Both the position numbers and the translations under genes were made by a program. DNA of 64,000 nucleotides, taken from positions 278,001 to 342,000 of the forward strand of contig JBBDHG010000445.1 in NCBI GenBank assembly GCA_037951165.1, given 5' to 3'. A model generated the notes under the pieces. That model saw nothing but the letters and a program-made list of their open reading frames with translations, was not told the DNA's origin and did not search any database. Shown one piece after another: positions 24,091 through 35,905 of the stretch (position 1 is its first letter; every line of letters begins with the position of its first letter). Source of the DNA: Lophius americanus (Eukaryota; Chordata; Actinopteri; Lophiiformes; Lophiidae).

Positions 24091-26322
24091 ATTTTCTCTT
24101 TACACAGTGTAATGAAACTAGAGTAGCTGGTTATTAACTAATATTGTATAGTTAGCTAGAAGTTAGAAAATGCACACTTCCACCAACAATACTGTCATTC
24201 CAACCAGAAAAATCTGTAAATTATTCTCTCACATAAGAGCTCTCTTGGCAATATCCTCCAGCATCTGGAACTCTGAAACGAGTAATGGGTGTGCTTGTGA
24301 GTGTGACATTCCATAGGAGATCATCGCTCTTTTTTCTTTTTGAGCTCATCAATGCACACGGGGTCCAAAGCCATTATTGTGATATGTTCTTGTTTATCAT
24401 CAGTAGTATATCTGTTATCAAAAAGATAGGATTGTACAAAGAAGGCAAATCTGGATTTGCCTCCTCCAAATGACATAAACATGGTGGAACTCTCGTTTGG
24501 TGGAGGTAATAGCTTCAGCTGCAGCCACTGCGAACGCTGAACATCAACACTGACAGGCGTATTGAAACTTCGGCGTGAGATACTCGGCTCTACTTTATTA
24601 CTGACTGCAGCACATTATCGCAGCTGCTTCGCGCCACTGCTTCATGACGCTTCCTGTTTAATTACAGTACCAGATCGCACTGACCGACCGTCAGGGGGAA
24701 GAGCAGACCGTCCGCGGGAAGTTCACTTCCTGATGGGTACAATGGCTGTTGTTCCAGACGGGACGTGACATCATCCTCAAGGACTCTGGGACAGGAAGGA
24801 GTTGATGTGGGTGAAACTCGGCTCCTTCTCCTTCAGAGTTGTAGAGAGAGAATCGCATCACATTTGTCAATTTCATCTTCTGATTGATCCCTAAGCCCTT
24901 ACTATGAACATTATTATTTTTCTTATGTTGACTTGTTTTAATAGTTAATTATACAAACTGTTACTATTATCATTTTAAATGTACTTTACCTTTTATTTAG
25001 TAACGTCACTTTGAATGGCAGGGTAGGTGTTTCACCCAAAGGTGGAGCAACTAGCATGAATAAAGCCAGTATCAGGTGATTGCCCAGCAATGAAGAGCCG
25101 TCCTTCACATCTGTCAAATAACGGCTTTGTTGCAAAAAAATAACGCAAAGACAATCATTTGCTTTTGGAGCAGCCTGATCTTGCTCTGCCTCACCAATAT
25201 GCAGACATTTTCAGTCTCTTTAATCTGCTTTGAGTTAGCTTTTCATTAGTTCCTTTTGAAATATCCTCACCAACTCGTTCATCTTATGCAGAGTTTGATT
25301 TGAAATTGGCACTGCGGCCATGTCAGAGGCGTAGATAGCAAGGACCCTTCTTTCCAATGCATCTTGCGATACGGCCTAGGCGGATGAAAATCTGGCTAGA
25401 GTTCAATCAGGAGGACTATCCTATTGTACATTCGGGCCTAAGTCCTCTCTCAAACCACTCAGTCATTCACACATTTCAGCCTCCATTACCCTTACTCAGT
25501 TCTCAGTTTGTGTTGTCAATATTAGTTGTGCTCATCCGTCGGCCACATCTATTATGTACATATGTAGGTATGTATGCATATTAAAATTTTGGTCTGTTTA
25601 ACGATGACTCCATTGCGCACCCTCCAACTCCCCATCTCCGCCCGGTCCTTGCAGTCCTTCAACTCTTCATCAGAGTAATAAGCCACCCCCACCACTATCA
25701 AGACTCCGGGGATGTCAACTGATGTAATGACCTTTGATCTTTAATTCATTCTCTGTGTCTTCTGATTGACATGAGTTTGTATTCATAGATGCAGCAACAA
25801 CTGCGCTTATGTTTCATAGTGGATGGTAAAGGCAACCGGTGCAATTTGGAGCGTAATTTGGAGAACATGTTGAAAAAGCTGCTTCTTGGGAATGAGCTGC
25901 CTCCAAACCTTTGAGCATGTAGGTCTTACATCTCCTGTCTGAAGAAGGCTGTAACTAACATACACGATATACATCCCATTTGTTTGAATGAGAAAAATCC
26001 GTCATTTTAACCCCAGAGATAAGAGTTTTAGGGGCTCTAGTATGAAATACCACTAGCGGAAGTCTTCAGATGTTTCTCCAGCTGCACAAGAGAAACATTT
26101 GGGCTCATTGGTGGACTTGAATAAACAAACATACTTAGATTGGTTAGAGTTAAATGACTTGATTAATGACAATTTTTATGAATAATTAATTGTTTTTCCC
26201 TGTCTTAATCTTTTTTCTTTTTTTAATGTATTGGTGTAAAGTATTAAATATTAGATTTAGTTTTTGCTCAGGGGACATATGACCCTGTACAGACAGAGGA
26301 TCTTTGAAAGAGTTACACTGTA

Positions 26323-26326
<4 letters not shown>
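24091..26326. other. Intergenic, nothing recognised
   Basis: No credible exon. Reading frames near 24560-24870 are open but lack splice sites and recognisable domains. Confidence 0.4.
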
Positions 26327-26378
<52 letters not shown>

Positions 26379-26446
26379 CGTGTGTGTGTGTTTGTGTGTA
26401 TGTCCGAAGGCATCTTCTTCGGTAACAGCTTGTGTTGCCTGTGGGA

Positions 26447-26539
<93 letters not shown>

Positions 26540-26567
26540 AATAAACACACATACACACACACACACA
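26327..26567. repeat. Opposed (TG)n and (CA)n arrays
   Basis: (TG)n with rare interruptions at 26327-26400 faces (AC)n at 26448-26535 and a further imperfect CA run to 26567, separated by 47 bp of unique sequence. Confidence 0.95.
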
Positions 26568-27039
26568 TCAACACAGTGTTACCGCTGCAGGCCTGTAGCT
26601 AATTAATGATTAAACATATGGCTAAAGAGAGAGAGAGAGAATAAATAGTCTAGTTCTTCTGACATTAATCACTGTTACATTTGAATTAATGCAGACCAAT
26701 GATATGAACTCTGACCCACTTTACTTGGCTGAGTTTATTTATGTAAGCTGCGTTTCACAGTTGGGATTCATTCTGTGATTGAAGTTCAGTTTTCTGTTGT
26801 CTGTCAACAGGAAATGATGGTGTTTCTTTCATCTATAAGGAATCTTAGTGATTCACTGGTCTTTCAATGGCAGCCAGTTTTGCAGTATCGTTCTGAAGGA
26901 TGTTTCCCTTCTCATTTGACATCTGCTTTTGAGATGACCGCCTCCTTTTATACATAATGAAAGTGCATCGTCTTGTTCTTGCTACCTTGAACAGCAGCTA
27001 GATACAGTAAATTACCCTTTGATACCCAAACATTGCTGG

Positions 27040-27230
27040 CGGTGGTGGCTGATGACTCTGCTGAGACCAATGAGGCAGAAGAGGCTGATGTAATGAAGAA
27101 GTTGGCGAATTTGCAAAGACAATGGAGCGAGAGGGGAAGAAGTGAGGGAGTAAGAGGTACAGAGAGAAACCTATTTAAAGAAACACGGTAGCAAGAGGAT
27201 GAGCTAACAATGAAGGTGTGTCACGCTGCT
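27040..27230 (+). repeat. Interspersed repeat family Y, copy 1
   Basis: Contains ggtggtggctgatgactctg followed by ctgagaccaatgag, and 150 bp further on gaaggtgtgtcac. The same signature occurs at 42818-42985 and 56500-56600. Confidence 0.65.
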
Positions 27231-29990
27231 CCTGAATTAATTTGACGAGCTCATGTGAACACGTATCACAATTGGGTGACAACAACTAGCCACTGATATC
27301 AGGTTGAAATCCTAACAGCCATGAGCGAAGTGAGGATGTGACATCACCGTTTTCAACGAGCAGCCTTTTTATCTGTTTACAGTGAGATAGAAACATTGGT
27401 GTTTTCAAAAGATTACACATTGGCACCCTTTTTCAAAAGTTTGTGGTTTGCCCTGAAAACATTGCGGCGGTGTAAGCAAAACGCTAAAATGCAACAAAGC
27501 AGTTACTGTTTCTCGTCAGTGTCATAGCCATCTCTTGAAAGCTATTACTTCAAGTCCGTACTGTGTTTGCCAAGGGAAAGGAAGACATTTTTTATCGAAA
27601 CTCAAAAGAAACATGTAGTGTGGAACTGACTGCAGTTTGACTAGTTCTTAAAAAGACAAGAGCGCACACGCACACGCATACACACACACATACACACGCT
27701 CACACTGAGGCCTGATGGAACCAATTAACAGACGTTATCATGGCCTGGAGTCGTCACAAGCTGTTAAGACACCCCCCTCCCTCCATTCCACCCCTGGGGG
27801 GGTCTTTGGGTGTGGGTCTGTGTGTGTGTGTCACTGCAGATACATCACTACTAAAATATTTACAGTCCTCTGTGTTTAACAGTTTATATTACTGACCTAC
27901 ATTCATCTGGTTATGTGATGTCATGACCAACTGTCAGTGACCTCAGCCACAGGAAAACATCCATATAAGGCTGTAAACACACAAACCTGCACGGCATTGT
28001 GTGTGTCCACATGTTTAAAATCAGTCCGTTTTCACTCCGGCTTCTGATCTCTCCGTGTAGAGTGTCTGTTTACTGCTGTTGCTAGGAAACACTGCTTTCA
28101 AGTTTGATATATCAGGGCAAAATGGCTGAATTAACTACGGTCTTTTGAGATAATCCTTGGAAAGAAATTTGACTTTATTTAATGGATTTTTCCAGCTTAT
28201 CACTCCGTAGAGACGTAGTTTCCATCATTTCCATCACTAGTAATAACACGGTAATAACATGGTTTATAGCAGCTATCTAAAAAGAAGTTGGATGGTCCAA
28301 GAAACACAAGTAGTCAGATAATAGGATCAGATTCTAAACAAAAATCCAGTTTAGAAAACATATTTGAAAAAGTAGATAAATGTGATGGCAAAAATGATCC
28401 ATGCTTCCTGTAATGAACCCTCACAGCAGTTCACAGCCCAACTTCCTGCTTCAACTTTGACCTACTTCACTTACTGTTTTGCACATACAATCTCTCAATG
28501 TTGGAGCATTACTTACATTTCCGGCGTTGTCAATTTGATCTCCATGCAGAGTGAAGAAAATCTCTTCGGAAACTGCTGATTACAGTAGTTTTTAGCATCC
28601 CTTCTGATCATATGACTGCTCATTTTTTCAAATGAGCAAATGTTGTTAACAGGAATTATAGTCAAAAGTGGGAAAATCTGAAAACTTTTCTTTAAAAAAA
28701 GTTTTTTCAATTTTTTTTTGTTACATATGTAAATTTGGCTAAATATGTCTAATAAGCTGTTACTATTTTGTGGCAGTTATGGATGTACTTATTCTTTTAG
28801 TTGTACCTCTGAGTGTGCTCAGAAATATGTGCTCTTCCTTCCTGTGTTGAAATACTTAAACCTACACACATCCATACTTCCCTGTTCTTTCACTGCGTCA
28901 TTTTTGATATTGAGGGGCTAAAAACTTCCAGAATAATCTAAAATTAACCCCACATTGACGACATGGATGACGTCAATCATTGGGTGTGGCATTCAGTCTG
29001 CACACAAATCATATCAAAGCTAATCTGGAAGTGACCTCTGACCTCTGGGCTCAGATATGCTGGTATGGTCATTTTAAAATTATTGTCATTTTCATGAAGC
29101 TTTTCATAAAGTTCAGTCAGGAAAATTGCCTTTTTACACAGAAACAGAGTCTATTCTCCTACCATACTGACATTCACACCTCTCACACAAACCCACATTT
29201 CATTTCCTGCTCTTTTTGTCCGGGGCCGTGAGATGCAATATCAGCTTTTCTTATTAGATGGTCACAGCTAAATGATAGCACAGAGACCAACTTCATCGTT
29301 AGCTTCTCCTCTTGTTGCCTTTTTTTTTGTAAAACGATAGCTCTGGGTCTTTCATGTCGTTTTGATGCACTCCATCTCCCCATGACTAGCCAGTTTCATC
29401 ATTTTATCGGCTTCTTTAGTCGCAGCAGCAGCATCAGCCACCTCCACCAGTGTCTGGACTCCATGTTGGATTTATTCTGCTGCTGCTGCTAAAGGCAGGT
29501 AACATTTGAACACAATCTCTTCTGGAAGGGCTAAATCCTCAAAACTTTTGCTTATCGTTAGTTCTCTTTATTTCATAAAGAAAAACAAGGATCTGCCACA
29601 GTCAGAGGATTCCCGCACACACAGGGGTGAATAGTTCAACCGTGGTGAACTTTTACGTGACAAATGAGAAATCTTATCTTTTAAGGGAAGTGAAAATTAA
29701 GGAAATTAAGGAAATTAAGAAAATATTGGGGCTTTACTGTCAGTGTAGAAAAACTTTTCACCAAAAGAGGATTGTTTAGTAGACAGTGCTGAGACAGCAG
29801 TGAATGATACAAGTATGTATTTTGAGTACATTAAATCCTAGCTCAGAGGGCTAGCGTGGGAAGGAAGGACAAGATTTAGCCTGGCTAGTCTGTTAGCTAG
29901 AAGTTAGTTCCCCATCTACTGTACATTAAAACAACATTGTTACAACATTGTACGTTATATACAGTACATCTTTATTTCCCTGCATTAGCC
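27231..29990. other. Intergenic, nothing recognised
   Basis: Short CA arrays near 27663-27700 and scattered short open frames only. Confidence 0.4.
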
Positions 29991-29999
29991 GTGTGAAGC

Positions 30000-30155
30000 A
30001 TCCAGGTAGATTATTAAGGTTCCGAGTCTTGCTCATTGACCCTTTCACACATAGACTGCAGCGAGGGAAGTCCGGCGACCGGACCGCCAACCTTCCGATT
30101 GGGGGCGGGGGCGGCAACTCCACCACGTAATCTACAGCCGCCTCATGTGACGTAT
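30000..30155 (+). repeat. Teleost repeat with 'aaccttccgatt' signature, copy 1
   Basis: ggttccgagtcttgctcatt, accctttcacacatagactg, accgccaaccttccgattgg and atctacagccgcc occur in the order of a common fish repeat. An opposite-strand relative lies at 62888-63000. Confidence 0.55.
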
Positions 30156-32937
30156 ACCATAGCAGTATCAGCATCTAGAGCGATGTGAAACATGTGTCGA
30201 GCAGTTGTAAACAAAGCGGCCATTGATCTCTGACTCCGCTCCAAGGTTAAGGAGCCCCTTCCTCAGGCTGTCTCTGCAAGTGAAGATTTTTTAAATGTAT
30301 TTTTTATTCTTTTTTCAGAAAGCCGCTGCTTGCTTCTGGCAGATTTCCTGCTATCATTGCAGCTCGAACGTCACAACTTCATTGTGTCCAACTTGCCTCC
30401 ATCCTAACACTGCGGGGGATTTGAGGCTGTTACTTACTCTGCTGCCGCCTCAGAGGTGGAACAACATAACCTTCCACCCCTGAAACGTCTTATACATAAG
30501 GGGGGAGCAAGATAAAGGCTCAACAGTCTCGTCTCGGTGATGGGCATAAGATGTGATCAGTAGGTAGGTACAGTATGTACACACATTGTGTGTGTGTGTC
30601 TGTGTGTGTGTGTGTGTGTATATAGAGAGGCATAAACAGTAATTTCCTCCCATTATCAGAAATGACAGCAGTCCCGCCTACCCCCTCCATCCTCACCCTC
30701 CCTGTCTCTTGCACAAACACACGCCTAAGCACATGCACACAAACGCACACTCACTCACACACAAGCATACTACTTTGAGATCAAAGCTTCGTGTCTGATC
30801 AGACTGATATGTGGCCAGTACATCTATTTGCATACCACAGATAACAAGATAGCACACACACACACACAGGCGCACGTGCACACACATATGGGATGCTGTT
30901 TGTAGAGTATCAAATGCAAATTTTAACAGCACCGTTTTGCAAGTGTTATATATATAAATGTTAATCTAAATCTTAAAGTCAGACCTAAAATTTCAGTCTA
31001 AATCTAAAAATAAGACGTACTTTACTGATCCAAAAATGGGAAATTAACTTATATATCATAATTATATTTAAATCTACATCTTAATGTTAAATCTAAATCT
31101 GTTGAACCTAAATGTAAATTTGAAAAATATGCAAATTTTCACTGACGTCGGCTGAACTGGAACAGGTGATTCGATTTTGAGGCTTATGTGGAAGACATTA
31201 CAAATCCTTTTTATATTTGTCAAGGAGAAAATTCCTGTTCTTCCTACTCATCATCCTCATTATCATCTGCTCACAAAATTACTGGCCTCCTCTGCAAATA
31301 AATGTAGGTGTGGGAAAAAATATGGCTGAATTTTCCTCCTTGTTCAATTTTGTACATAACTATGTGAATTTGTGGGGTTTTCTTAATTTTGGTGCCAAAC
31401 AGCTCCCTTAAATGTAAAGATTATATACTCCTTTTGCAAACACACAAGCCTAAAGCATTTTTTTTAAACATTTCTTTTGACCTGTGACTCTATTGAAAAG
31501 ATCCGTTTTGTGAAGAGTTGTTTGTTTTTTGTGAGTTGAGGGCTAAAAATGAGATAACTGTTCAACTGTTTTAGTTTGAGAAATATTTATGGATCTGCGT
31601 GGAGCGGTCAGAGGGAAATGAAAAAGAAAAGAAGAAGTTTAAAAGAAGTTTAAGCTACTTGGTATCATCTGTAAACAAGCACTCACACTCACACATACGA
31701 TCAGCACATGATGGCTGCATGACTGACAGTGTGTCTGCTGCTTTCTGTGTGAGCGATTACTGCTAAACGAATCGGGTTTTAATTTTCTGTCAGAAATTTT
31801 CTGTCTTTGCAGCAGAAGACTTGAAAGGTTGAAAAACAGTGAAAGTTATAGAAATTCAAGTGTTGAAGATAAAAGGTCTCCACAAGCTGACTCAACTCAA
31901 TTTCCACCAGCCTGGTTTGGCCTTATCAAAATAAATTGGTCGAATTGAGATTGGAGATGCTAATTTGAGTTTATTGGCTTAGTTTCATGCTCTGTTGAAA
32001 CTTTCAATGTAAGATCTCATTGCCAGATGACAAATCTTGTCTTCCTCTGTCACCTTAGCTGCTTCACGTCTTCTGTCCTCTAATCCATGTACTATCTGAA
32101 TGACCTCTGACCTTCTAATTACAGGATGAACGGAGGTTCACAGTAACCTCAGCTGAAGCTTTGCTATCTGTGTGAAGCTGTATGAGCACTTCAGAAACCT
32201 AATGACTGAGATTCCAGACCAAAAAAAAGTGAAAATCCCTTTTGTCAAAGCAATTTAAAAAAAAATGTTTCAGGTGGCTTTTTAAATCTGTTCAACACTG
32301 ATCAAGATTAAGTCTAAATCTCTTCTTCTCAATGTTGATCCTCATGTTTTGCCGAGCAGAAAGCCACACGAGCCCATCACATCCATCACCTGGACAGGAA
32401 TGGGAGCGTCTGGTGAGTCTCTCTTGGTTCACGACGAACGCTGTCCTAAATTAAAGCTTTGTTTCTCTTTTGATAAGTGCGGCAGCTGATGGAGGTCCAT
32501 AAAAGGCCCTTGTTAACAGACCAACAGTAATCGACTGTTGCCCAAAGCCCTCCCCTCGCAGCGACCGTCCAATCCAACCGAACACAGCAGCCCTGTTCAG
32601 CCTCGTCTTTCTCAAAAGAGATGTTTAGCAATAAAAAAGAATGCGGCTTCAAAAAATTGCAACGGCAGAAGTCTGAGGACCTAACACTAACATAAGCTCT
32701 GACGAAATATCCTCCCAAGAACTTCAGTCAAAGCAGAAGACCACATCATCGACTAATGTCATCAGCTACTTTGGTCACATATAAATGTTTTATTTGTGTA
32801 ATAACACCATGTTGTTTCTTTTTTCAGGACTCGTCCACATAGATCATCAACTAAGGATGAAAATTCTGCTCTCTGATTGGCCGGAAGAAGTTTACTAAAT
32901 AAGATATACATTTCGAGCTTGCGTAGCACCAGTACTG
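30156..32937. other. Intergenic, no gene recognised
   Basis: Contains short TG/CA arrays near 30588-30620, 30695-30770 and 30850-30885. A weak pair of exon-like segments at 32360-32412 and 32828 onward is discussed in findings. Confidence 0.4.
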
Positions 32938-33725
32938 ATTTATTTATTTATTTATGTATCTCATTCATTTATTTATTTATTTGAATCTCCATTTGTCACT
33001 TCAAATGTAGCAACTGCTCTCCAAGGGGTCCAAACAAGTCAAGATTAAACCACAATGGGAAACAAACAACAACCAAACAATAGTGTCATTAAATCCAAGG
33101 CACAAGGGAGAAAAAACGACAAAAGCCAAACCGGACTTGCCGCAAAAACAAAATGTTGAACAACAACAACCATGAATCAAGAATAAAATTACTGGTAATG
33201 ATAACAACTAAGACATAGAATCTAATTGGTAGAAAAAGCTCAGAATTCATCGCTGATTTTTAATCACATGTTCTGCATTGAATTAGGGGCTGGTGTTCTT
33301 TGCCTTCAGATGTTTCTTTATAAAAAAAATTTAAAAAAGGGTTAACGTGTTAATTGGATTATATCTGGTGACAAAATCATTCCATATTTCTAGACCTCTG
33401 TACAGAACAGTACTTGCTGTAGTTTTAGAGACTGTTCTTTCTATTGCATGAAAATTGTGGGAACAGGATATTGACACTTATATACAATTAAGTATTTCTC
33501 TTAGAATCATCCTGTCCCTCAACCGGTGACCATATGAGCCTAAACTGGTGTTGATGTGGATGATGTTAGCTCCGGAGCCGTTTTAAAGCCCTGTTCTGGA
33601 TTAAGTCTAGTTTTTTCTAAATATTTATGTGATGCATTTGACCACAACAGAGGATAGTATTCTAAAGGAGTCAGAACTAATGTTTGAACAATGTGACCCA
33701 TGTATTGTACTGTTGTGGTAAACAT
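32938..33725 (-). mobile_element. L2-like LINE 3' end with (AAAT)n tail
   Basis: The minus strand shows a decayed reverse-transcriptase C terminus: EYYPLLWSNASHKYLEK, and later VLYRGLEIWNDFVTRYNP, the usual 'YCPVVWSNAS..' and 'LWN.L' landmarks of fish L2-type LINEs. Next come a 3' UTR with tttggaccccttggagagc and a tail of repeated AAAT units (plus-strand tttatttatttattt at 32938-32985). Several stops are present; it is inactive. Confidence 0.65.
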
Positions 33726-33920
33726 TCTTAATAACAGCTAGTTATTCTCTCCCCATAACCGCAAGTCTTCTCATTGGGCTTTAACCATTTCTAATCTACT
33801 GTCTAATGTTCTGTGTTGAGTGTTTGGAGGGGAAAAAAGGAAGGATTCTTAACGCTTTGGGTATGTCCACCACGGTTGGGTGGGGTTAACGGGGATTCTA
33901 CACTTGTGGTTTTAACAGTA

Positions 33921-34200
33921 GGGATAGGAGTGACTGTGACAAGGTCCAAACTTCAAAACTGTAGATTATTTTAGGTGTTCCTGGCCGGCTTACAAAGTGG
34001 TCTAAGGAATCACAAGGACAGAGTCATGGTCGCCCAAGTCTCGTTTGATGCTAGTGAGTTGAGGCTAGTGTCTGTAGCACAAATTGCCAAAATGGCTAAT
34101 GCCAGTTCTTACAGAAAAAACCATCAAAGAGCGGTTTGGCGGCAAAAAGCGGACCTACACAATATTAGTCAGGTGGTTATAATATTATGGCGGTTTTGAG
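33921..34200 (+). mobile_element. Internally deleted Tc1-like transposon
   Basis: Blocks gtgactgtgacaaggtccaa, aggtgttcctggccgg, caaagtggtctaaggaa, acagagtcatggtcgcccaa and tagcacaaattgcc correspond to the 5' half of the common fish Tc1-like transposase gene. After ggctaatgcc the sequence jumps to the 3' end: gtttggcggcaaaaagcgga, ctacacaatattagtcagg and tggttataatattatggc. Most of the transposase (DDE region) is missing. Assignment is from memory of the consensus. Confidence 0.75.
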
Positions 34201-35476
34201 GTATGTGCAAGCCTTTAAAGTACGTGATACAAGTAACAGAACTTCCAGGTCTGAGAATTTTATGATATCATTGGACAATAGGGGAGGAAATCACGACTCT
34301 GATTCATGTTTTTTTTTTTTTTAACGATATAAGAACCCTCAGAGCGTGGGAGGGTGGGAACAGTAGTTGCTCAGATTCCGACATAGTAACGGCTAGGCCA
34401 TTAACAGGAAATACCAACAAACACTCCAAGTGGATGAGTGTGTGTGTGTGTGAAGCATAGAGTTCCTGTCAGACATTCATCCAAACAGTCTTGTCTGCTC
34501 CTACACAATCTTTCTGTCTGGAACTATTTCTATCATACTGGCTCAAATCAGAATGAGGGTTAATGTAGCTGGTATATGATAAATAATAGACATAAAACCT
34601 ACAGATTCTCCTCTTCTGCAGAGAAAGAACAAGTTGCTCTTTCGGCCCGGTGTTTAAGGAGCTATAGATAAAAAAGGCTCAGATAAATAAACAGTGTTGC
34701 AAAATCACACACAAATGTTCTCCCTCTCGTTTTAGTGAAGCCCCCCCACCTCCCCTCGGTTTATTTATTGATGGCGTCTGGAATGAATCACAGAGCGGTT
34801 CGTGTTCATCAGCGACTCACCGAGGACAAATATGCTTCTCCTGAACACACCGGCTATTCATCTCTACAAATTCCAAACTATTTATAAAGGCATTGTTTAT
34901 GGAGCGCAACAAACACAGCTTCCACAAATGGGTCGGAATGAAAGAAATCTGCAGGAATTATTTTAAGTCAACTGTTACCAGCTGGATGGATCGGTTGATC
35001 ACAAGATCAATGGCAGAAGCACGGGCACGGAATGAACCTTTAACCTTTCATTCTATAATATCTCTTCTTTTTTTTTTGTTGTCTGGGTTACAAACTGACA
35101 AAATACCGATACAAGAGTCTGCAGCCATGCTTGCAGCTCCGTGAGGCTACGCAGGCCATGAGTCTGACAGTTCTGACCCGCTTCTGTTTATAAGGCTTAC
35201 AACATTTTAGATACAGGACCTCCTGGAGAAAAACGTATCGCTTCAGCATACTCGCTCCAAAGCTGCGGCTTTTTCTCCTCAGTGGCCCAGACATAAGCAA
35301 ACGGATGACCTCGCCTCTACTCCTGCAGGCTGTAACGTCGCCTGGCACGAGTGCAGATTCCAAGAGACTTCATTGGCCGTTTGAGCGAGTACAAGTCGTT
35401 ACAGGTGCATTGGAATTTTTGGTGCAAACTCTCAAAATCAAAGGAAATGCTGGGAACGAAAGGGCAGCAAAAATCA
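34201..35476. other. Intergenic, nothing recognised
   Basis: Low-complexity T run at 34309-34322 and no credible gene. Confidence 0.4.
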
Positions 35477-35905
35477 CCAGGCCCACACTGTCGTCTCCGA
35501 CAGCAAAGTTATATCCCCGTAAAAGACCCCAATCCCCTGCGTTGTGCAATTCCCCTGATTGAACTCATCAAATAAATCTTTTTTTTTTTTTAAACAGTGT
35601 TTTTGTAGAAAAGCTCCCCCCAGTGAATAAAATATGAACTATCACAGTAAAACATGACAGATCTCCTCGAGAAGATTCAAACGCACCATAATTGAGAAAT
35701 TAAGGCCTGAAAACTGTTTTGAGATAAAGCTCCCCCTTGTGGCAGAAATCTGCAACCGACCTTCTCCAAAATCAAACCAGTTCTTCCTCACATGAAGGTC
35801 TATTTGGGTACAATATTCAAAAATAGTTTGTTGATTAGGTAACGCAATCAATCTGCGCACTTAGACGCTGCGGCAGCAAAGACGATTCTATAATATCGGT
35901 TTTCC
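35477..35905 (+). repeat. Interspersed repeat family X, copy 3
   Basis: caatcccctgcgttgtgcaa, cccctgattgaactcatc, gtaaaacatgacagatctcc, gataaagctcccccttgtgg, caaccgaccttctcc and ccagttcttcctcac occur in the same order as in copies 1 and 2. Confidence 0.75.
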
